Positions 1 through 7,772 of a DNA stretch of 64,000 nt are shown here, in pieces; within the stretch, counting starts at the first letter, position 1; each line of letters opens with the position of its first letter. Under the pieces are notes generated by a model, which searched no databases, was not told the origin of the DNA, and saw only the letters and a program-made list of their open reading frames with translations. Source of the stretch: DB1 sp049323655 (GTDB taxonomy: Bacteria; Desulfobacterota; Desulfobulbia; Desulfobulbales; SURF-16). The position numbers were made by a program, and so were the translations under genes. Location: assembly GCA_049323655.1 (NCBI GenBank), contig JBMONO010000021.1, positions 1 to 64,000 on the forward strand, given 5' to 3'.

Positions 1-45
1 CCACGCCGCGAGGAGGGTGACGGTTGCGTGAAGAATGCGCTTCAT
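1..45 (-). CDS. N-terminus of an exported protein (partial)
   Basis: An ATG at 45 reading leftward is preceded by a good Shine-Dalgarno (AAGGAG at about 51-56) and encodes MKRILHATVTLLAAW before the window edge. The basic N-terminus followed by a hydrophobic run looks like the start of a signal peptide. It lies downstream of the ACT/paaK/ior genes in the same direction; in related loci a branched-chain amino-acid ABC transporter binding protein often sits here, but only 15 residues are visible, so identity is a guess. Confidence 0.5.
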   Translation of the reverse strand, partial: MKRILHATVTLLAAW

Positions 46-80
46 AATGGTCTCCTTGTTCATTTAAGTAATATGCCAGT

Positions 81-512
81 TTATATGGCGTAAACCTCTT
101 CACCGGACAGCAATCGGACACCGGAGGCGGCCAGAGCGGTGATCGCTTCGTCAATCTTCTCGAAGCGAAAGATAATCAGACCGGTTTCTCCGCTTTTCTG
201 GGTAAATGCATACATATATTCGATATTGATATCATTCTTTTTCAAGGTCTGCAACACCCCGGCCAAGCCGCCCGGTTTGTCAGCCACCTCGACGACGATG
301 ACCTCGGTGGTGCCGACGGTGAAACCCTTTTCCTTCAAAACCGTGCGGGCGCTTTCCGTGTCATTGACGATAAGGCGGAGGATGCCGAAATCAGCGGTGT
401 CGGCCAGTGACATGGCGCGGATGTTGATGCCCTTTTCGGCCAGGATGGAGGTGATTTCCGCCAGCCGGCCGGACTTGTTCTCCAGAAAAATAGCAATCTG
501 TTTAACTTTCAT
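81..512 (-). CDS. Tandem ACT-domain amino-acid-binding protein
   Basis: A 143-residue protein made of two ACT repeats: residues about 1-70 (KVKQIAIFLENKSGRLAEI start) and about 71-143 (VIVVEVADKPGGLAGVL). ACT repeats bind small ligands, usually amino acids, and regulate enzymes. There is no catalytic domain, so this is a stand-alone ACT protein. It follows paaK by about 48 bp in the same direction, and with iorAB forms a cluster seen in anaerobes that oxidise aromatic amino acids. I infer a ligand-sensing role in that pathway; the ligand cannot be read from the sequence. The ATG at 512 has a GGAGAAC ribosome-binding site just upstream. Confidence 0.85.
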   Translation of the reverse strand: MKVKQIAIFLENKSGRLAEITSILAEKGINIRAMSLADTADFGILRLIVNDTESARTVLKEKGFTVGTTEVIVVEVADKPGGLAGVLQTLKKNDINIEYMYAFTQKSGETGLIIFRFEKIDEAITALAASGVRLLSGEEVYAI

Positions 513-560
513 GACGATGTTCTCCTTGTCGATGGGAGCGGGCCGGCAAGGCCCCGGTGT

Positions 561-1862
561 TCAGATCTTCCGGTTGTCGATGACCCGCTTGGCCTTGCCC
601 TCGCTGCGTTGGATCGATTTCGGCTCAACCAGCTTGACCTTGCAGCTCACCCCGAGCAGATCCTTGATCTCGTGCTGGATCTTCTTGGCCAAGGCCTCCA
701 GCTGTTTGACCTCGTCGGAGAAGAAGGTGTCGCTCACCTCCACCTGGACTTCCAGGGTATCCAGCGTCCCTTCCCTCTCGACGATGATCTGGTAGTGCGG
801 CTCGACCCCCTTGATGCTGATCAGGACATGCTCGATCTGCGAGGGGAAGACATTGACCCCGCGGATGATGAGCATGTCGTCGGAGCGGCCGGTTACCTTC
901 TCCATGCGGTGAAAGGTGCGGCCGCAGGCGCAGGGGCTGGTGATCAGGCGGGAGAAATCCTTGGTGCGGTAGCGGATGACCGGAAAGGCCTCTTTGGTCA
1001 GGGTGGTGAAGACCAGCTCGCCCTTTTCACCCAGCGGTAGCGGCTCGAAGGTTTCGGGGTGGACGATCTCCGGCAGGAAATGATCCTCCATGACGTGCAG
1101 CCCCTTCTGCTCCACGGCGCACTCGATGGCAACGCCAGGGCCGATGATCTCGCTCAGTCCGTAGATGTCGATGGCGGTGATGCCGAGTTTTTTCTCGATC
1201 TCTTCCCGCATGTTCTCGCTCCACGGCTCGGCTCCGAAGACGCCGACTTTCAGGGCCATCTCCTTGGGGTCGATGCCCATTTCGGTCATCGCCTCGGCCA
1301 GGTTCAAGGCATAGGAGGGGGTGCAGAGCAGGACCGTGCAGCGAAAATCGCGCATCAGCATGATCTGTCGCTTGGTGTTGCCGCCGGAGATCGGCACGAC
1401 GGTGGCGCCGAGTGTCTCGGCGCCGTAGTGGGCGCCGAGGCCGCCGGTGAACAGGCCGTACCCGTAAGCGTTGTGGATGATGTCTTTCGGGGTGGCGCCG
1501 GCCGCGGTCAGGCAACGGGCCATCAGTTCCGACCAGATGCCGATGTCGCGCTTGGTGTAGCCGACCACGGTGGGCTGACCGGTGGTGCCGGAGGAGGCGT
1601 GGATGCGCACCACCCGCTCCAACGGCACGGTGAAGAGGCCGAAGGGGTAGTTCTTGCGCAGATCCTCCTTGGTGGTGAAGGGCAGCTTGCGGATATCGGC
1701 AAGGGTCCTGATGTCGCCGGGCGCCACCTTGGCCTCATCCATCTTGCCCCGGTAGTAGGGCACCGTGGCATAGACCCTCTCGACCTGGGCGCGCAACCGT
1801 TTCAGTTGCAGGGCCTCCAGCGCCTCCCGCGGCAGGGTTTCGTATTCCTCGTTATAGATCAT
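561..1862 (-). CDS. paaK: Phenylacetate-CoA ligase
   Basis: A 433-residue AMP-forming acyl-CoA ligase of the usual PaaK length. It carries the adenylation P-loop (HASSGTTGQPTVVGYT, about residues 88-103), the YGLSE motif (about 235) and a C-terminal AMP-binding subdomain with the GRSDDMLIIRGVNVFPSQIE signature. It activates phenylacetate or a related aryl acetate to the CoA thioester. It lies directly downstream of iorAB, which makes arylacetyl-CoA from aryl pyruvates. In this context it could run in reverse to conserve ATP, or activate free aryl acids. Start at 1862 follows an AGGAGGAAG ribosome-binding site. Confidence 0.93.
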   Translation of the reverse strand: MIYNEEYETLPREALEALQLKRLRAQVERVYATVPYYRGKMDEAKVAPGDIRTLADIRKLPFTTKEDLRKNYPFGLFTVPLERVVRIHASSGTTGQPTVVGYTKRDIGIWSELMARCLTAAGATPKDIIHNAYGYGLFTGGLGAHYGAETLGATVVPISGGNTKRQIMLMRDFRCTVLLCTPSYALNLAEAMTEMGIDPKEMALKVGVFGAEPWSENMREEIEKKLGITAIDIYGLSEIIGPGVAIECAVEQKGLHVMEDHFLPEIVHPETFEPLPLGEKGELVFTTLTKEAFPVIRYRTKDFSRLITSPCACGRTFHRMEKVTGRSDDMLIIRGVNVFPSQIEHVLISIKGVEPHYQIIVEREGTLDTLEVQVEVSDTFFSDEVKQLEALAKKIQHEIKDLLGVSCKVKLVEPKSIQRSEGKAKRVIDNRKI

Positions 1863-1894
1863 CTTCCTCCTCCGTAACCGTCTGCGATATGCGG

Positions 1895-2476
1895 CTAGCG
1901 GGCGGTGAGCCGCCGTCCCGCCTGAAAGGCCGCGATGTTTTCATCAAGCTTTCTCGGCACCCTTTTTTTCAACACATCGAGAAACACATCCTCGGCCACC
2001 GGCAGAAAGGCGGACAGGGCGCCGACCAGAGCGAGGTTGGCGGCCCGGATCTCCCCGGCCTCGCGGGCAATGGTGAAACCGTCAAGGGGATAAACGGTGA
2101 TATCCCGGGCAGTCAGCTCGTCGATCAGATTGGCCGGATAGGCCATTTTGCCGGTGGCGACCGCCGGCGGCGGGATGCGGTGGGTGTTGACGATGACCTT
2201 GCTCCCCTTATGCAGGAAGGGCAGGTAGCGAACCGCTTCCATGATCTCGAAGGCGAGACAGAAGTCGGCCTGGCCCGGATCGATGAGCGGCGAATGAACC
2301 TTGGTTCCGTAGCGGAGATGGGCCACCACCGAACCGCCGCGCTGGGCCATGCCGTGCACCTCGCTTTTGGTCGCATCAAGCCCGCTGGCGAGCAAGGCCA
2401 GGGCGGTGACCTCGCTGGCGAGTAGGATGCCCTGGCCGCCGACTCCGCAAAAGAGAATGTTTCCCTGTGTTGTCAT
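1895..2476 (-). CDS. iorB: Indolepyruvate:ferredoxin oxidoreductase, beta subunit
   Basis: A 193-residue gamma-type 2-oxoacid:ferredoxin oxidoreductase subunit (pyruvate ferredoxin oxidoreductase gamma fold). The N-terminus has the typical NILFCGVGGQGILLASEV motif, followed by KSEVHGMAQRGGSVVAHLR. It pairs with IorA to decarboxylate aryl pyruvates from Trp, Phe and Tyr transamination to arylacetyl-CoA, reducing ferredoxin in the cytoplasm. Its ATG overlaps the iorA stop by 4 bp, which indicates translational coupling. Confidence 0.93.
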   Translation of the reverse strand: MTTQGNILFCGVGGQGILLASEVTALALLASGLDATKSEVHGMAQRGGSVVAHLRYGTKVHSPLIDPGQADFCLAFEIMEAVRYLPFLHKGSKVIVNTHRIPPPAVATGKMAYPANLIDELTARDITVYPLDGFTIAREAGEIRAANLALVGALSAFLPVAEDVFLDVLKKRVPRKLDENIAAFQAGRRLTAR

Positions 2477-4287
2477 TTGCCTTCCTCCATGGCGGCAATG
2501 GCCCCGAATTTACAGAGAGCCAGGCACTGGCCGCAGCCGTTGCACATCTCGGCGCTGATGCGGGCGTAGCCTTTCTGTTTAGCCTTCTTGCCAAGCTGTT
2601 TCGCCTCGTCCGGGGTGATGGGCACCCAGCTGATGGCCGGGCAGCCGAGACGCAGACAGCTGGTGCAGCCGGTGCATGCATCACGGGAAGTGGAGAGCGG
2701 GATCTTGCGCCGTTTCCGCTCCGACGGCAGCAGGACACAGGGAGCCCGGGAGATGATAACAGACGGCGCCGCCCGTTCTATCTCTTTTTTCAGCACCGCC
2801 TTGGTTCCTTTAATGTCATGGGGGTTGACGACGCGCACATGTTTGACGCCGATCGCCTTGCACAGTTTCTCAAGATCAAGGGCCGTCGCCGGCTCGCCCA
2901 TCAGGGTGGCGCCGGAGGCGGGATTTTCCTGCTGGCCGGTCATGGCGGTGATGCGGTTGTCGAGGATGACGACGGTGGAGACGCTTTTGTTGTAGACCAT
3001 GTTGACCAGGCCGGTGATGCCGGAGTGGATGAAGGTGGAGTCACCGATCACCGCCACCGTCCGGCCTTGTGCCTGCTCGCCCAGGGCCTTGTCCATGCCG
3101 TGCGCCACCCCGATGCTTGCCCCCATGCAGACGCAGGAGTCCATGGCGGAAAGGGGCGGCAGAAAGCCCAAGGTGTAGCAGCCGATGTCGCCGGAAATGA
3201 AGACGTCGTGCCGGGCCAGGTTATAGAACAGACCGCGATGGGGGCAGCCGGGACACATGTTGGGCGGCCGCGGCGGGATCTCCACCGGGGCGAAAATCTC
3301 GTCGGTCTCCCGGCCCAGGGCCTTTTTGATGAGAAAGGGATTGAGCTCGCCGATGGCCGGAATGACCTCCTTGCCCCGACAGGCAATGCCCGCCGCCTTG
3401 ATGTGGGTCTCAAGAAAGGGATCAAGCTCCTCGACGATGAGCACCTCATCCACCTGGGCGGCAAAATCGCGGATCATGGCAAAAGGCAGGGGCCAGGTTG
3501 TGCCGATCTTCAGCACCGAGGCCTCGGGCAGCGCCTCCTTGACATGGAGATAGGCGACGCCACCGGTGATGACCCCGAGTTTCTTGCTGCCCCATTCGAT
3601 CCGGTTCAGCGGCGAGGTCTCTACCCAGGAGGCCAGTTTGTTCATCCGTTCGGCAATGGCCTTGCGGCGGGCGCGGGCATTGGCGGGCAGCATGACGAAT
3701 TTGGCCGGGTGTTTTTCGATGCCGACCGCCACCGGTCCGGTCTGGCGATCGGCTACCGGCACCATGCCCTTGACGTGGGCCACCCGGGTGGTGGTGCGCA
3801 CGAGCACCGGGGTGTCGAACTCCTCGCTGACGGCAAAGGCGGCTTTCAGCATGGCATGCGCCTCGGCCGGATCGGCGGGTTCGAGCATGGGCAATTTGGC
3901 GGCAAAGGCGTAGTTGCGGTTGTCCTGCTCGTTTTGTGAGCTGTGCATCTCCGGGTCATCGGCATTGACGATGACGATGCCGCCCCGCACCCCGGTATAG
4001 GCGGCGGTAAAGAGCGGATCAGCCGCCACGTTGAGCCCGACGTGCTTCATGGTGACCAGCACCCGGGCCCCGGCAAAGGAGGCGCCCAGGCCCACTTCAA
4101 GGGCGACTTTTTCGTTGGGCGCCCATTCGGTGTAAACGCCCTGGTATGTGCAGAGGTTTTCCAGGATCTCGGTGGATGGGGTGCCGGGATAGGCCGACGC
4201 CACCGTCACTCCCGCCTCCCAGGCGGCCCGGGCCAGGGCCTCGTTGCCTGATAACCATTGTCTGTTGTCTGAATCGACCGTTGTCAC
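2473..4287 (-). CDS. iorA: Indolepyruvate:ferredoxin oxidoreductase, alpha subunit
   Basis: About 604 residues. The N-terminal part (WLSGNEALARAAWEAGVTVASAYPGTPSTEI) is the pyrimidine-binding domain; the central part (CPGCPHRGLFYNL, then GDIGCYTLG and DSTFIHSGITGLVNMVYN) binds TPP and Mg; the C-terminus has ferredoxin-like 4Fe-4S motifs (CTGCTSCLRLGCP and CNGCGQCLALCKF). It catalyses oxidative decarboxylation of aryl pyruvates with IorB. I place the start at the GTG at 4287 because a GGAG sits 5 bases upstream and homology begins there; an in-frame ATG at 4365 would add 26 unsupported residues. Confidence 0.92.
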   Translation of the reverse strand: MTTVDSDNRQWLSGNEALARAAWEAGVTVASAYPGTPSTEILENLCTYQGVYTEWAPNEKVALEVGLGASFAGARVLVTMKHVGLNVAADPLFTAAYTGVRGGIVIVNADDPEMHSSQNEQDNRNYAFAAKLPMLEPADPAEAHAMLKAAFAVSEEFDTPVLVRTTTRVAHVKGMVPVADRQTGPVAVGIEKHPAKFVMLPANARARRKAIAERMNKLASWVETSPLNRIEWGSKKLGVITGGVAYLHVKEALPEASVLKIGTTWPLPFAMIRDFAAQVDEVLIVEELDPFLETHIKAAGIACRGKEVIPAIGELNPFLIKKALGRETDEIFAPVEIPPRPPNMCPGCPHRGLFYNLARHDVFISGDIGCYTLGFLPPLSAMDSCVCMGASIGVAHGMDKALGEQAQGRTVAVIGDSTFIHSGITGLVNMVYNKSVSTVVILDNRITAMTGQQENPASGATLMGEPATALDLEKLCKAIGVKHVRVVNPHDIKGTKAVLKKEIERAAPSVIISRAPCVLLPSERKRRKIPLSTSRDACTGCTSCLRLGCPAISWVPITPDEAKQLGKKAKQKGYARISAEMCNGCGQCLALCKFGAIAAMEEGK

Positions 4288-4670
4288 AGTTTCTCCTTCA
4301 CCTTGTCCACAGTTTCGTCTATGCTGCCAGTCTGTTGCGGCGTGTGCGGTTCCTGGTATCCACACATCCGTACCCCACCTGTAACCTCAGTGAGTGCGTA
4401 TTGTGCGGGACGCCCCGCCATCCGCCTCTCGAGGGCGGAGCGCCTGGCCCCGCTATCACGGGGGCATCGGTGGCGGCGGGCCGGCGCTGGGTGCTGCGGT
4501 CGCCTTGGAATGTGCCATGCTTCTTATCATGGATACCGGGGAAGTTCAAGCAAATGAAAAGCGCTGTTCAGGTAAAATTACCTAGCAGACAGATTTTCAG
4601 GGGAAAAAGGGCGGGTTTGCGGTATTGTTGGTACGGATAGATGGTGCGCTCGGGACAGGAGGATGCGGTG
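4288..4670. promoter_or_regulatory. Divergent iorA/thiF intergenic region with inverted repeats
   Basis: This 383-bp gap lies between divergent operons, so it should hold promoters for both. Visible structures are a perfect 14-bp palindrome at 4570-4583 (AGGTAAAATTACCT), a candidate operator on the thiF side; a hairpin at 4421-4439 (stems TCCGCC and GGCGGA); and a second at 4447-4465 (stems GCCCC and GGGGC), both in the iorA leader. I found no TPP riboswitch (no CTGAGA or ACCTGATCTGG core) before thiF. No ORF here looks coding. Confidence 0.3.
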
Positions 4671-5300
4671 ATGTTGCCACAACAGAACGAATTTGATGAG
4701 GTGCTGGTTCAGCGCCACGGTCAGGCAGTCCAGGAGCGGTTGCGCCGGGGCAGCGTCGGCGTCATGGGGCTCGGCGGCCTCGGGTCGGCGGTGGCGGTGG
4801 CCCTGGTCAGAATAGGTGTTGGCAAGTTGCGCCTGGCCGATTATGATGTGGTGGACTTGAGCAATCTCAATCGCCAGTATTATTTTGCCGACCAGCTCGG
4901 CCAGCCCAAGACCCGGGCCCTGCGGGATACCCTGCTGCGGATCAACCCCCACGCGCATCTTGAGATGATCGACGTTCGCCTGGCCGAGGAGGCGATTGCC
5001 CCGCTGTTTCGCGGGGTCGATGTGCTGGTCGAGTGTTTTGATGATCCGGTCATGAAACCGGCGGCCCTGCGCGTCGCCCTTACCGACCTCAAGGGAGTCG
5101 GCTATGTCGGCGCTTCCGGGATGGCCGGTTTTGGCGACGGCAATCTGATCCGCGTCCGTAAACTCTATTCCAGGGTTTATCTTGTCGGTGATGAACAATC
5201 AGAGGTCGGCCCGGAGCAGGGGCTGATGGCTCCCCGGGTCGGGATCGCCGCCCACCAGCAGGCCAACCAGGTGGTGCGGTTGCTGCTCGGCGAGGAGTGA
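4671..5300 (+). CDS. thiF: Sulfur-carrier adenylyltransferase ThiF (short form)
   Basis: A 209-residue E1-like adenylyltransferase of the ThiF/MoeB/HesA family. It has the nucleotide-binding GLGGLGSAVAVALVRIG motif near the N-terminus, DLSNLNRQYYF, and DVLVECFDDP for the Mg/ATP site. It adenylates the C-terminal Gly of ThiS to allow sulfur loading. It is shorter than E. coli ThiF and lacks the paired CxxC zinc motifs, matching the roughly 200-residue ThiF type of anaerobes. An AGGAGG at 4658-4663 selects the ATG at 4671 over the upstream ATG at 4641. It leads the thiF-thiS-thiG-thiH cluster; repeat elements now separate it from thiS. Confidence 0.88.
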   Translation: MLPQQNEFDEVLVQRHGQAVQERLRRGSVGVMGLGGLGSAVAVALVRIGVGKLRLADYDVVDLSNLNRQYYFADQLGQPKTRALRDTLLRINPHAHLEMIDVRLAEEAIAPLFRGVDVLVECFDDPVMKPAALRVALTDLKGVGYVGASGMAGFGDGNLIRVRKLYSRVYLVGDEQSEVGPEQGLMAPRVGIAAHQQANQVVRLLLGEE

Positions 5301-5341
5301 TGAGACGGCTTCCTTACCTGATGGCGGTATGCGAAAAATAT

Positions 5342-5616
5342 GACAAACCCGTAAAAAGCTTTTTTTCACCACAGAGCACACTGAGGTCGCAGGGGAAATA
5401 TCTTTAATTATAATTGACAAACCCGTAAAAAGTCTTTTTTTACCACAGAGCGCACTGAGAGCGCAGAGAAAACATCTTTAATTACAATTAGTTATCTCTG
5501 TACGCTCTGTGGTCTCTGTGGTTGTTTTTCTGATTTTACGAGACCATCATAATTAGTTATTTCTGTTTGCTTGCTCTGCGGTCTCTGTGGTTAAATTTCA
5601 GTTTTACGAAATCATC
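5342..5616 (+). repeat. MITE-like family A repeat, outer copy split by a second copy
   Basis: The left half (5342-5415, beginning GACAAACCCGTAAAAAGC) and the right half (5549-5616, ending TTTTACGAAATCATC) together make one family A element interrupted by a complete second element. Flanks AAATAT (5336-5341) and AAGTAT (5617-5622) match at 5 of 6 positions, consistent with an old target duplication. The right flank includes the first bases of the thiS start codon, so the element landed immediately before thiS. Removing both elements leaves about 42 bp between thiF and thiS. Confidence 0.85.
5416..5548 (+). repeat. MITE-like family A repeat, inner complete copy
   Basis: A complete 133-bp element, from GACAAACCCGTAAAAAGTC to TTTTACGAGACCATC, inserted in the centre of the outer copy. 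It is bracketed by a perfect 6-bp direct repeat ATAATT (5410-5415 and 5549-5554), which occurs once in uninterrupted family members. This is a nested transposition footprint. Internal CACAGAG/CTCTGTG arms can fold into a long hairpin. Confidence 0.9.
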
Positions 5617-5620
5617 AAGT

Positions 5621-5821
5621 ATGGAAATAGTCTGTAACGGTGAAAAAAGAGATATCCGGTCCGGAACTACGATTGAAGAGCTGCTCGCTGAGCTCGGGGT
5701 GGCGCCGGACACGATCTTTGTTGAATGTGACGGCGTTATTGTCAAGCGCGACGAGTATCCCAGCTTTGTTGTGACTGAAGGCGCCAAACTGGAACTGATA
5801 CGTTTTGTCGGAGGCGGTTGA
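5621..5821 (+). CDS. thiS: Sulfur carrier protein ThiS
   Basis: A 66-residue beta-grasp ubiquitin-like protein ending in the GGG tail (FVGGG) that ThiF adenylates and that carries the thiocarboxylate used by ThiG. The true start is the ATG at 5621; the longer reading frame upstream lies in repeat sequence. There is no clear Shine-Dalgarno because the repeat ends at 5616, four bases before the ATG, so translation may depend on the element's sequence. thiG follows after 1 bp. Confidence 0.9.
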   Translation: MEIVCNGEKRDIRSGTTIEELLAELGVAPDTIFVECDGVIVKRDEYPSFVVTEGAKLELIRFVGGG

Positions 5822-5822
5822 A

Positions 5823-6590
5823 ATGCTGACCATTGCCGGACGGGAGTTCCGTTCCCGTCTGTTTGGAGGGACGGGCAAATTTTCCTCAGCCCGCATCATG
5901 CGCGAAGCCCTTGACGCCTCGGGTTGCGAAATGGTCACCGTCGCTCTGCGCCGAGTCGATCTTGCCGACCCAGGCGATGACATCATGAGCGTGCTGGATC
6001 GGGACAGGTATCTCTTCCTGCCCAACACATCCGGTGCGCGTGATGCCGGGGAGGCAGTGCGCCTTGCCCGGCTGGCAAGGGCCGCCGGCGGCGGCGACTG
6101 GCTCAAGCTTGAGGTGACCCCCGACCCGCGCACCCTGCTGCCCGATCCGGTGGAGACGTTGAAAGCCACCGAAATTCTGGTTAAGGAAGGCTTTATCGTC
6201 CTGCCCTACATCAACGCCGATCCGGTCCTCGCCCTCCGGTTGCAGGACGCCGGCGCCGCCGCGGTCATGCCGCTCGGCGCGCCGATCGGCACCAATCGCG
6301 GCATCCTCACCGCCTTTCAGATCGAGATCATTATTGCCCAAGCCCGGGTGCCGGTGGTGGTGGACGCCGGACTCGGCGCGCCGTCCCATGCCGCCCAGGC
6401 CATGGAAATGGGGGCCGACGCGGTGCTGGTCAATACCGCCATCGCGGTGGCCGGCGATCCGGTGCGCATGGCCCGGGCCTTTGCCCAGGCGGTGGAGGCA
6501 GGCCGCATGGCCTTTGAGGCGGGGCTCGGCGAGCAGCGGAACGATGCCGCCCCCTCCTCGCCGGAAACCGGGCTTGATTTTATCCGCTGA
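5823..6590 (+). CDS. thiG: Thiazole synthase
   Basis: A 255-residue (beta/alpha)8 enzyme that condenses deoxyxylulose phosphate, dehydroglycine and ThiS thiocarboxylate into the thiazole phosphate. It shows the N-terminal FRSRLFGGTGKFSS motif, the Schiff-base lysine region (WLKLEVTPDP), MPLGAPIGTNRGI and DAGLGAPSHAAQAMEMGADAVL. A GGAGGCGG inside the thiS end selects the ATG at 5823, one base after the thiS stop, so the two are tightly coupled. Confidence 0.95.
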   Translation: MLTIAGREFRSRLFGGTGKFSSARIMREALDASGCEMVTVALRRVDLADPGDDIMSVLDRDRYLFLPNTSGARDAGEAVRLARLARAAGGGDWLKLEVTPDPRTLLPDPVETLKATEILVKEGFIVLPYINADPVLALRLQDAGAAAVMPLGAPIGTNRGILTAFQIEIIIAQARVPVVVDAGLGAPSHAAQAMEMGADAVLVNTAIAVAGDPVRMARAFAQAVEAGRMAFEAGLGEQRNDAAPSSPETGLDFIR

Positions 6591-6599
6591 CAACCACCC

Positions 6600-7751
6600 A
6601 TGAAAACGATGAGAGAAGAGACATTCACCATTGCCGATTTCGCCACTTTGGGCCGGATGGTTTCCTCCTGCTCCCGTGATGATGTCGAGCACGCCCTGCA
6701 GGCCGAGCGTATTGATGCCCGGGGACTGGCCGCCCTGCTCAGTCCGGCGGCTGACGAGTTGCTGCCGCAGCTCGCCGCCCGTTCGGCCGCCATCACCACC
6801 CGGCGCTTCGGCCGCACCATTCAGCTCTATGCCCCGCTTTATCTCTCTAATTTCTGCACCAACAACTGCCTCTACTGCGGTTTTGCCGCCCGCAACGCCA
6901 TTGCCCGGCGGGTTCTCACCTTGGAGGAGGCGGAACGAGAGGCAATGATCCTCCACCAGCGGGGCTTCAATCATATCCTGCTCGTTTCCGGCGAGGCGCC
7001 GGCCCGCATGGGGGTCGACTACCTGGAGGAACTGGCCCGCCGACTGCGGGAGAAATTCGCCGCCATCTCCATCGAGGTGCAGCCGCTCTCGACCGCGGAG
7101 TACCACCGCCTTTTCCAGGCCGGCATCACCGCAGTCGCCGTTTATCAGGAGACATACGACCGCCAAGTCTATGACCGGGTCCATCTGGTCGGCAAGAAAC
7201 GCGATTTTGACTACCGGCTCTCCACCCCGGCCCGGGTGGCGGCGGCCGGTATGCGCGAGGTCGGCATCGGCGCCCTGCTCGGCCTGGCCGACTGGCGGCT
7301 TGAGGGGTTGGCCCTGGGGCTGCATCTCGCTTGGCTGCGCAGAAATTTCTGGCGAACGGCTCTCACCGTTTCCTTTCCCCGGCTGCGGCCGGCGGAAGGC
7401 GGGTTCCAGCCCCTGGTGCCGGTGGGTGAACGGATGCTTGCCCAGCTCATCTTTGCCCTGCGCATCTTTGATCATGATGTCGGGCTGCTGCTCTCCACCC
7501 GGGAGGAGCAGCGTTTCCGCGACGGCATGGTCGGTCTTGGCCCTACCCGCTATTCCGCCGGTTCGTGCACTGCCCCGGGCGGTTATGGCGAACCGGCCCA
7601 GGAGGGCGAGCAGTTTGCCGTCGGTGATCACCGTACCATGGCCGAGGTGTGTGATTCGATTTTTCACAGAGGATTCGATCCGGTCCGCAAGGACTGGGAT
7701 TCCACATTCCAGCGAGAGGAAAGCGACCGGCCCCTGGCCGTCGCCTCCTGA
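6600..7751 (+). CDS. thiH: 2-iminoacetate synthase (radical SAM tyrosine lyase)
   Basis: A 383-residue radical SAM enzyme with the cluster motif CTNNCLYCGF (Cx3Cx2C, near residue 85) and the ThiH C-terminal domain. It cleaves tyrosine to p-cresol and dehydroglycine, the anaerobic glycine-imine source for ThiG, as opposed to the oxygen-dependent ThiO. It starts 9 bp after thiG; no strong ribosome-binding site is visible, so the ATG at 6609 is an alternative start. The choice of ThiH fits an anaerobe. Confidence 0.93.
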   Translation: MKTMREETFTIADFATLGRMVSSCSRDDVEHALQAERIDARGLAALLSPAADELLPQLAARSAAITTRRFGRTIQLYAPLYLSNFCTNNCLYCGFAARNAIARRVLTLEEAEREAMILHQRGFNHILLVSGEAPARMGVDYLEELARRLREKFAAISIEVQPLSTAEYHRLFQAGITAVAVYQETYDRQVYDRVHLVGKKRDFDYRLSTPARVAAAGMREVGIGALLGLADWRLEGLALGLHLAWLRRNFWRTALTVSFPRLRPAEGGFQPLVPVGERMLAQLIFALRIFDHDVGLLLSTREEQRFRDGMVGLGPTRYSAGSCTAPGGYGEPAQEGEQFAVGDHRTMAEVCDSIFHRGFDPVRKDWDSTFQREESDRPLAVAS

Positions 7752-7772
7752 GACTTGATGAAGAGGAGAGCT

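Noticed and set aside
2467..3939. 490-residue open frame opposite iorA
   Set aside because: Shadow of a high-GC coding strand; composition is His/Gly/Asp-rich with no domain, while iorA shows clear motifs. The same applies to long frames opposite thiGH (5886-7667), pyrG (17376-19073), the kinase at 38768-40666 and cusA (53179-54351).
4288..4670. TPP riboswitch upstream of the thi operon
   Set aside because: The conserved CTGAGA and ACCTGATCTGG core elements are absent.
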